Shown here: one piece after another, positions 8,273-14,289 of the stretch
Numbering within the stretch: position 1 is the stretch's first letter
Layout of the letters: the number at the start of each line of letters is the position of its first letter
DNA from: Gemmatimonadota bacterium
GTDB lineage: Bacteria; Gemmatimonadota; Gemmatimonadetes; Gemmatimonadales; Gemmatimonadaceae
Assembly (NCBI GenBank): GCA_016719105.1
Contig: JADKAQ010000014.1
Location: 62,001 to 126,000, forward strand
DNA: 64,000 bases
Reading direction: 5' to 3'
The notes under the pieces: model-generated
Database searches by the model: none
Seen by the model: only the letters and a program-made list of their open reading frames with translations
Told to the model about the DNA's origin: nothing
Made by a program: the position numbers and the translations under genes

Positions 8273-10075
8273 ATGCACCGCCTCCCCGCACTCCGCGCCA
8301 TCGCGCGCGTCGCTCCGCGGCTCGCTCCTCTGATCGCTGCGCCGCGTGTCACACCGCTCGTCGCGCTGACGTCCGCTCGGCTCGTGATCCTGCCCGTCGC
8401 GCTCTCGGTCCTGCTCGTCGGCGCGTCGCGCGTGGCCAACGCCCAGCATATCATCGGGGCCCGTGACGCGCGCGCCCTACGCGCCGACAGCGTCTTCCAG
8501 CGGTTCGACCGCACCGACGCTCCCGGCTGCGCGCTCGGCGTCTATCAGGACGGCAAGGTCCTCTACGCGCGGGGCTACGGGATGGCGAGCCTGCAGAATG
8601 GCATCGCCCTCTCACCGCGCTCGGTGCTCGACGTCGGGTCGATCTCCAAGCAGTTCACCGCGATGGCCATCCTCCTGCTGCAGCAGGAGGGAAAGCTCTC
8701 GCTCGACGACCCGATCCGGAAATACATCCCGGAGATGCCGGCGTACGCGGACAAGGTCACGCTTCGTCGGGCCTTAAGCCAGACGAGCGGGCTGCGCGAC
8801 CTCTACGTGATGTGGGGGCAGACGGGGCGCGCATTCGCCGGCGACACGATCGACGCGCTCCGCGTGATCACGCGCTCGGCCGAGCCGAACTACGAGCCGG
8901 GGGCGCGCTACCTGTACACCAACTCGGGGTGGATCCTCGCGGCGCAGATCGTCTACCGGCTCACCGGCAAGACGCTCGCGCAGTTCGCCGAGGAGCGCAT
9001 CTTCAGGCCGCTCGGCATGTACGACACACGCTACCTCTCCGATGCCTCGATGGTCATTCCCAACCTGGCCGACAGCTACGCCCCTCGCACCGGTGGCGGG
9101 TTCCGTCTCGCGCGCTCGGCGTATGACGGCGCGATCATGGGGGCCGGCGCGGTACAGACGACCGTCGAGGACTTCGGCCGCTGGCTCAACAACTACGACG
9201 CCGCCACGATTGGCGGTCGCCAGATTCTCGAGACGATGACGACGGCGACGACGCTCAACGACGGATCACCGGCGACGTCGGGCGCCAACACGGCGTATGC
9301 CGTCGGGCTGAGCGTTGGCACGCTGCGCGGGTTGCGCGTGATTTCGCACGGCGGGAGCTGGGCGGGTTTCCGCGGCCACTTCCTGCGCTTCCCCGAACAG
9401 CGTTATGCAGTCGCGACCTTCTGCAACTTCTCGACTTCCGGTCCCGATTCGCTGGCGCGCAAGGTGGCGGGGATCTACCTCGGCGACCAGATGCAACCCG
9501 ACAGCGCGGCCATGTGGACCGCATCGCTAGCCGCGGCGCCGCACCGAGAGCTCCCGGTGGAGAGCCTGCGGAGCCTGGTGGGCGTGTGGCGCAACGATGA
9601 GCGCGGCGAGGTGCGACGCACGCGTCTCTTGGGTGACTCGTTGGTCGCCACCGGTGGCGAGCGCGTGCGCCTCGTCCCGATCGCGGGAGAGCGCTTTCGC
9701 GCTGGCTCGGGCATCGAGATCAGCTTTGCCGGAGCCGCCGCGCGCCCGCAGCAGATGATCGTCCGCACGACTGGGGAGACGGTGACCTTCACGCGCGCGG
9801 ACACTGCCGCGCTGACGCCTGCGGCGCTCGCCGAGTATGCCGGCGACTACCGGAACGAGGAGGTCGAGGCGACGCACACGTGGAAGGTCGAGAAGGGTGA
9901 CCTCGTCCTCTACTCCAATCACCGTCGACTGGGTGTGCTCGAGCCCACGTACAAGGACGGCTTCACCCGCGGTGGCTCGGTGATCGACGTCCAGCGCGAC
10001 GCGAAGGGGCGCATTACGGGCTTCGTGGTGGAGTCGGGGCGGGTGCGACACCTGCGCTTCACGCGGATGAAGTGA
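8273..10075 (+). CDS. Class C beta-lactamase/esterase-type serine hydrolase
   Basis: A 600-residue exported protein. The N-terminus is a long hydrophobic leader of about 57 residues ending VANAQ. The catalytic Ser123 and Lys126 sit in GSISKQF, the tyrosine motif is YTN near residue 217, and the third motif is SHGGSW near 360. The AmpC-like domain ends near residue 410; a beta-rich C-terminal domain (LVGVWRND, YAGDYRNEE, WKVEKGDLVLY) follows, as in many exported penicillin-binding-protein-like esterases. ATG 8273 is preferred to GTG 8255. It lies 130 nt after the class A enzyme, giving two serine hydrolases in tandem. Confidence 0.9.
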   Translation: MHRLPALRAIARVAPRLAPLIAAPRVTPLVALTSARLVILPVALSVLLVGASRVANAQHIIGARDARALRADSVFQRFDRTDAPGCALGVYQDGKVLYARGYGMASLQNGIALSPRSVLDVGSISKQFTAMAILLLQQEGKLSLDDPIRKYIPEMPAYADKVTLRRALSQTSGLRDLYVMWGQTGRAFAGDTIDALRVITRSAEPNYEPGARYLYTNSGWILAAQIVYRLTGKTLAQFAEERIFRPLGMYDTRYLSDASMVIPNLADSYAPRTGGGFRLARSAYDGAIMGAGAVQTTVEDFGRWLNNYDAATIGGRQILETMTTATTLNDGSPATSGANTAYAVGLSVGTLRGLRVISHGGSWAGFRGHFLRFPEQRYAVATFCNFSTSGPDSLARKVAGIYLGDQMQPDSAAMWTASLAAAPHRELPVESLRSLVGVWRNDERGEVRRTRLLGDSLVATGGERVRLVPIAGERFRAGSGIEISFAGAAARPQQMIVRTTGETVTFTRADTAALTPAALAEYAGDYRNEEVEATHTWKVEKGDLVLYSNHRRLGVLEPTYKDGFTRGGSVIDVQRDAKGRITGFVVESGRVRHLRFTRMK

Positions 10076-10114
10076 GGCGGTCGCAGCTTCGCGTCGCGGG
10101 CGAGGGCGACCGCC
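10076..10114 (+). terminator. Hairpin after the class C-type hydrolase
   Basis: Perfect nine-base arms GGCGGTCGC (10076-10084) and GCGACCGCC (10106-10114) begin directly after the stop codon of the hydrolase. There is no T-tract, so intrinsic termination is uncertain, but the placement is right. Confidence 0.4.
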
Positions 10115-10172
10115 GCGCGTGACCGGTGCGTGGGGCTTGGGGGCCCGGGCACGTTTGTCCCGTCGTGTCATA

Positions 10173-10179
10173 TGAAACC
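10173..10179 (+). promoter_or_regulatory. Candidate ECF-type -35 element
   Basis: TGAAACC, 47 nt before the sigma-factor start, resembles the AAC-containing -35 elements read by extracytoplasmic-function sigma factors. Autoregulation of such operons is usual. No convincing -10 partner is visible. Confidence 0.2.
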
Positions 10180-10225
10180 CCGGCCCCCCTCACCAAGTCC
10201 GGGATGACCACTACTCGACCACCGG

Positions 10226-10822
10226 ATGGCCCACCCAGCACTCCCACCCCCAGACCTCGAAGCGTCGCTCGAAGCGCTGCACGAGGCGAGCTTCGGCTGG
10301 GCGCGGAATTGCTGCGACGGCGATCCGGACGACGCCGCGGACGTCCTGCAGTCGACCTACGTGAAGGTCCTCTCCGGGAGCGCCCGCTTTTCCGGGCACT
10401 CGTCGTTCAGGACCTGGCTCTTTGGCGTCATTCGACTCACCGCGCTCGAAGGCCGACGGAAGGGAGGGCGCGAACTCTCCCTGGACGGGCAGCCGGAGCC
10501 GGAGGCGCACCTGCGCTCGGCCGACGCGACGCTCATCGAGGCGGAGGAACATGCGGCACTTCGCACCGCGCTCGACATGCTCCCCGATCGACAGCGGGAA
10601 GTGTTGCACCTGGTCTTTCAGCAGGACCTCAGCATCGCCGAAGCCTCGACGATCATGGGGGTGTCGCTGGGTTCGGCCCGCGTCCACTATGAACGAGCCA
10701 AGAAGCGCATGCGCACCCTGCTCACCGAAGACGGACACGGCCGCGATGTGCAGGCCAGCCGGCACGACGCCCCTGAGGTGAAGGGGCCACTGCCTGGCGA
10801 CGACACGAGGGAACGCTCATGA
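10226..10822 (+). CDS. ECF-type RNA polymerase sigma factor
   Basis: A 198-residue sigma-70 family protein. Region 2 occupies about residues 10-80 (DDAADVLQSTYVKVL and FRTWLFGVIRLTA). Region 4 occupies about 125-185, with a helix-turn-helix reading LSIAEASTIMGVSLGSARVHYERA. Region 3 is missing, as expected for ECF factors. The stop overlaps the start of the next gene by ATGA, so the putative anti-sigma factor is translationally coupled. The factor probably controls an envelope-stress regulon, judging by the Spy-like third gene. Confidence 0.93.
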   Translation: MAHPALPPPDLEASLEALHEASFGWARNCCDGDPDDAADVLQSTYVKVLSGSARFSGHSSFRTWLFGVIRLTALEGRRKGGRELSLDGQPEPEAHLRSADATLIEAEEHAALRTALDMLPDRQREVLHLVFQQDLSIAEASTIMGVSLGSARVHYERAKKRMRTLLTEDGHGRDVQASRHDAPEVKGPLPGDDTRERS

Positions 10823-11262
10823 CGCCCGACGACGATCTGGACGAGCTGCTGCGACATCGCTTTGCTGGAGTGCGGGACGCCGATGCCCGGCGCGCCCCCG
10901 CCTTTGGCGAGATGGTCGCGCGTGCCCGCGCGGCGATCCCGGCCGAGCCGGTGGTGCCGATCGAGGTGCGGTCGCCGGCCACGCGGTCGCCGATCGCGCC
11001 GGCGGCTCCGCAGCGGCGCAGTCCGTGGCGCTGGGTGGCCGCGGCGGCGCCACTGGCCGTGGCCGCAGGACTCGCCGGCATCTGGCTGGCCCCGAGCCGC
11101 GCGGCCGATCGTGAGTTCGAACGCCTGGTCTCCGAATGGTCGCGGACCGAGCGCGCCCTCAATGCCCCGACCGACGGACTGCTCGCCGTGCCGGGTTCCG
11201 AATATCTGCGACGACTCCCTGCCCTCGGTTCCGGGGCGGGGGCTACACGGAGACCCTCGTGA
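10819..11262 (+). CDS. Putative membrane anti-sigma factor
   Basis: A 147-residue protein with an N-terminal cytoplasmic part (DDDLDELLRHRFAGVRDAD), a Pro/Arg-rich linker and a single transmembrane helix at about residues 74-92 (WVAAAAPLAVAAGLAGIWLA), followed by a short periplasmic tail. This topology and the ATGA overlap with the sigma gene identify it as the likely anti-sigma factor, although no zinc-binding HxxxCxxC motif is present. Its stop overlaps the start of the next gene by GTGA. Confidence 0.75.
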   Translation: MTPDDDLDELLRHRFAGVRDADARRAPAFGEMVARARAAIPAEPVVPIEVRSPATRSPIAPAAPQRRSPWRWVAAAAPLAVAAGLAGIWLAPSRAADREFERLVSEWSRTERALNAPTDGLLAVPGSEYLRRLPALGSGAGATRRPS

Positions 11263-11729
11263 TCCCCTTCCCCATCCCTCGCCGTCGCCTCCTCGTCGTG
11301 GCGGTGTCGCTGCTCGCCGCCGTTAGTGCTCCGGCGGCGGCCCAGTCGGCCCCCTCGGTCGACGACCCGATCACCCGGACGCTGTTCGAGCCGGAGCTGA
11401 TCATGAAGCACCGTCGCGCCATCAACCTCACGGACGAACAGCGTGATGCAATCAGTCGGTTGATCAAGGAGCTGCAGGGCCAGGTGGTGAGCCTGCAGTG
11501 GGAGCTGCAGGATCAGGTGGAGTCGCTCGCCTCGGAATTGGCGCGTCCGCGCGTGGACCTGGATCGTGCGCGCGATCGCCTCGAACGCGTCATGCAGACG
11601 GAGCGCAAGATCAAGGAGGGGCATCTCACGCTCCTGGTCCGCATCAAGAACCTGCTCTCACCGCAACAGCAGGCGACGCTCTCCAAGCTGCGCACCGAGC
11701 CGTCGGCCAAGGAAGGCGTGGAGGAGTAG
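11259..11729 (+). CDS. Periplasmic Spy/CpxP-like protein
   Basis: A 156-residue protein from GTG 11259, which overlaps the preceding stop by GTGA. A signal peptide (LLVVAVSLLAAVSAPAAAQ) is followed by an all-helical domain. It carries the LTxEQ-type motif (INLTDEQRDAI near residue 65) and a second LLSPQQQATL near 138, typical of Spy, CpxP and ZraP periplasmic chaperones or metal-stress sensors. With the sigma and anti-sigma genes it forms a stress-sensing operon: the periplasmic protein may feed a signal to the membrane anti-sigma factor. That link is inference from gene order. Confidence 0.82.
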   Translation: MIPFPIPRRRLLVVAVSLLAAVSAPAAAQSAPSVDDPITRTLFEPELIMKHRRAINLTDEQRDAISRLIKELQGQVVSLQWELQDQVESLASELARPRVDLDRARDRLERVMQTERKIKEGHLTLLVRIKNLLSPQQQATLSKLRTEPSAKEGVEE

Positions 11730-11749
11730 GGACCACCGGGAAAAGCGAC

Positions 11750-11782
11750 GGGGCTGACGCGATGCGCGTCAGCCCCGTTTTC
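11750..11782. terminator. Strong bidirectional intrinsic terminator
   Basis: An 11-base perfect stem (11750-11760 with 11766-11776, GGGGCTGACGC) with a five-base loop is followed by GTTTTC on the plus strand. On the minus strand the stem is followed by a CTTTTCCC stretch. It serves the Spy-like gene and the convergent beta-barrel gene. Confidence 0.88.
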
Positions 11783-11797
11783 GTTCGGCGTGCAGCG

Positions 11798-12433
11798 TCA
11801 GGCCTTGGGCCACCAGACGAAGCCGACGCCGAAGCGGAACGACGCGGCGTCGATGTCGAGGTTGTTCACCGAGAGGTTGCCGACGTCGACCTTGGTGAAC
11901 TCGCCGCCGGTAAACTTGAGCGAGAGGTCCAACGCGACCTTGCGGGTGAGGTAGGTGGAGAGCCCGCCGCCGAAGGTGACGGCGCCGCCGCTGAAGCTGA
12001 TCTTGCCGGCCGCCTCTCCGTTGACCGACGCATCGCTCACGCTCACGGAGCGCCCGCCGGCGGAGGCCTCGAGATACGGGACCCAGCGGCGCAGCGAGTT
12101 GGCGAAGTGGAAGCGCGCCCCCACCTCGGCGTGCGCGAGGTCCCACTGTCCCACGATGGTGCTCCCCGACTCGAGGTCGATGCGCGAGCCATCGACATGC
12201 ACGAAGCCGGTGACGATGCGGTTGAAGCCGTAGCCCAGCCGCAATCCGAAGCCGCCACCACCGACCGCATCACCGTTCTCCACCGTCAGTGACGTGCCCA
12301 TGAGATGGGCGCCGAGGGAGAGCCCGCGCGTGGTGGAGGCCTGCGCGGAAGCCGCCGCGGGGGCGAGCAGGAGCAGGGCGCCCAAGCGACGGACAGCAGG
12401 CGCGATGAACCGGGGGAGAGGCGACATGAGCAT
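11798..12433 (-). CDS. Outer-membrane beta-barrel protein
   Basis: A 211-residue protein with a signal peptide ending AAASAQA. The mature part is a series of amphipathic strands with alternating small and aromatic residues (FGLRLGYGFN, AEVGARFHFAN, VALDLSLKF). It ends in FRFGVGFVWWPKA, similar to the aromatic C-terminal strand recognised for outer-membrane assembly. The size fits an eight-stranded OmpA/OmpX-like barrel without a peptidoglycan-binding domain. A -10-like TATATT box lies at 12497-12502 on this strand. Function unknown; transport or adhesion are both possible. Confidence 0.82.
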   Translation of the reverse strand: MLMSPLPRFIAPAVRRLGALLLLAPAAASAQASTTRGLSLGAHLMGTSLTVENGDAVGGGGFGLRLGYGFNRIVTGFVHVDGSRIDLESGSTIVGQWDLAHAEVGARFHFANSLRRWVPYLEASAGGRSVSVSDASVNGEAAGKISFSGGAVTFGGGLSTYLTRKVALDLSLKFTGGEFTKVDVGNLSVNNLDIDAASFRFGVGFVWWPKA

Positions 12434-12496
12434 GGCCCTGGAAGGAGCGGAAACGGGTGGGGTCCCCCGGTGGCCAAGCCACCGAGGGACCGCGGA

Positions 12497-12502
12497 AATA
12501 TA
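12497..12502 (-). promoter_or_regulatory. -10 box TATATT for the beta-barrel gene
   Basis: TATATT on the minus strand lies about 64 nt upstream of the ATG at 12433, in an otherwise G+C-rich spacer. No -35 element at normal spacing is obvious. Confidence 0.4.
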
Positions 12503-12532
12503 GGACGGGCGCGTAAACAGTCGGACCCCGCG

Positions 12533-13636
12533 TCAGAGGATCCAGCCGAGGAGGACGATGTCCTCGACCGGCTCGACGAGTTCCTCGACGAGGTCGAAGA
12601 CATCGTCCGACATCCGCATGACCGACTGGACCATGCGCACCTCATCCGGGGTGAGCGGCTGGCCGCTCGGGCCGCGCAGGGTGGGGGTGGCGGCGGGACC
12701 GGTAATGGTGATGTAGGGCTTCCCGTTCCAGTTGATGGCCCCGTTGACGGTTCCGGCGGTGCCGTTGAGCTCCACGCGCAGCGTGTTCTCCTGGTGCTTG
12801 GCGGTGAACGAGACCTTCCCCTCGCCCTCGCGCCCGTCCTGCACGCCACGCACCGTCCCGGTCACCGTGAAGTTGCGAGGCTTCACCGAGAACTCGAAGT
12901 CGGCATCGAGCACGGTGCCAGTCGCGACCTTGCGCCCGTCGAGGCCGACGGTGAAGTCGAGCCGCTCGGTGCCGTCAGTCGCAAAGCCGCTCACGTCGAT
13001 GGAGCTGGCGGTGGTGCCGATGTCGACGCGCGTGCGGTAGTCGAGCGTCGTGCTGCCGCGGGTGACGACGAGCAGCCGCAGCGCGATCGCCTCGCCCGTG
13101 CCGGCCCCCTCGTCGATCAAGTCGGCGCGTCCGATCTCGCGCGAGACGTTCGGCTTGCCGTCGGCATTCAGTTCATAGACGATGAAGCGCGTCCCGTTGG
13201 CCGGCGCACCGGTCCGCGCGGAGTCGATGACGTACTGATCCTTCGCGACGTTGTAGACGAGCGTGCGACCGAGATGACGCGACGAGATGACCGTCTTGGC
13301 GAAGCTCGTCCGTGACGCCTGTGCAGCGGCAGCGCGGAAGAGGTCGAGGGCGTACTGCCGCGACGATGACTCGCTGGCCAGCCCGGGGAGTGCGCGCATC
13401 GCCGCGACCGTCGCGCTGGCCGACATGGGGGTGCGCCCGGCGAGTGCCTGCACGCCGGCGAAGCCGTCGGAGGCGAACATCTGCTCCAGCGCCTGGTAGT
13501 CGGCGAGGGTGGCGTTGGCATCAGGGGTGTTGGCGAGCGGCGCGGTGGCCTGCTCGCACGCTGCGGTCGCGGCGAGGAGCGCGATCGTCGCGCCCTTCAG
13601 CACCCCCCGGAAACGAATGGCTGCAGTTCCGAACAT
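12533..13636 (-). CDS. Large lipoprotein of unknown function
   Basis: A 367-residue protein with a signal peptide and lipobox (ATIALLAATAAC), so it is anchored at Cys27. The mature protein is mixed: a helical segment at about 35-115 (LADYQALEQMFASDGF, MRALPGLASE), then a long beta-rich part with repeated short strands. A Shine-Dalgarno GGGAGGGAGA precedes ATG 13636, which decides this start over upstream codons. Similar lipoproteins with an early YQALE helix recur in several copies per genome in Gemmatimonadota as I remember them. No function can be given. Confidence 0.78.
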   Translation of the reverse strand: MFGTAAIRFRGVLKGATIALLAATAACEQATAPLANTPDANATLADYQALEQMFASDGFAGVQALAGRTPMSASATVAAMRALPGLASESSSRQYALDLFRAAAAQASRTSFAKTVISSRHLGRTLVYNVAKDQYVIDSARTGAPANGTRFIVYELNADGKPNVSREIGRADLIDEGAGTGEAIALRLLVVTRGSTTLDYRTRVDIGTTASSIDVSGFATDGTERLDFTVGLDGRKVATGTVLDADFEFSVKPRNFTVTGTVRGVQDGREGEGKVSFTAKHQENTLRVELNGTAGTVNGAINWNGKPYITITGPAATPTLRGPSGQPLTPDEVRMVQSVMRMSDDVFDLVEELVEPVEDIVLLGWIL

Positions 13637-13714
13637 GGTCGTGTCTCCCTCCCGCCGTCGCGCGGGTCGCTGGTTGATTCCGGCCTTCCGGGAGTGGGTG
13701 GCGCGAGGGGGCGG

Positions 13715-13720
13715 GTTATA
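13715..13720 (-). promoter_or_regulatory. -10 box TATAAC for the lipoprotein gene
   Basis: TATAAC on the minus strand, about 79 nt upstream of ATG 13636, lies in the 143-nt spacer shared with the divergent GNAT gene. Confidence 0.4.
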
Positions 13721-13779
13721 TGACAGGGGAGTGCAGGCCGTGACTTGCGCCGGCCGTGAGCCGTTGAGATTGTGCAGCC

Positions 13780-14289
13780 ATGGCACTGCAGCTCGAGGTC
13801 GTATCGGCGAACGGTCCGCCGGCGCTCCTGGCGATGGCCAAGGCGCTCGTGGGCGAGTACGCGGCGATGCCACACATCGCCGGGCGATGGGCGACGCCGG
13901 AGGCCGACATCTCGGCGTTGCCCGCACCCTATGTCCTCCCTGCCGGCATCCTCCTGGTGGCGCACGAGGACGCCGAACCGATCGGCTGCGGGGCGCTGCT
14001 CGCCTTTGCGCCGGGCATCGGCGAGATCAAGCGCGTGTACGTGAGGCCGCAGGGTCGGGGGCGCGGCGTCGGTGAGGCGGTGACGCGGGCCCTCATCGAC
14101 TGTGCGGGACAACTCGGCTTCGACCGCGTGCGACTGGACACCGCCCCGGAGCTGCTCGCGGCGCGCGCGCTGTACGAGCGACTCGGCTTCGTCGCCATTC
14201 CCCACTATCGCGATGGACTGCTCCCCGGCACGCTGTGTTTCGAGCGCAGCGTGCGCGGGGTGCAGGACGGTGGCGCCGGGGCGGCCTAA
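13780..14289 (+). CDS. GNAT family N-acetyltransferase
   Basis: A 169-residue single-domain GNAT protein. The acetyl-CoA pyrophosphate loop is VRPQGRGRGVGEAV (about residues 89-102), matching the Q/RxxGxG/A motif. The late motif ALYERLGFV follows near 132. It is cytoplasmic and the acceptor is unknown. Its stop codon TAA (14287-14289) and the TAG of the opposite-strand kinase gene overlap inside one GCCTAACG octamer, so the two genes converge with a four-base overlap. Confidence 0.9.
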   Translation: MALQLEVVSANGPPALLAMAKALVGEYAAMPHIAGRWATPEADISALPAPYVLPAGILLVAHEDAEPIGCGALLAFAPGIGEIKRVYVRPQGRGRGVGEAVTRALIDCAGQLGFDRVRLDTAPELLAARALYERLGFVAIPHYRDGLLPGTLCFERSVRGVQDGGAGAA

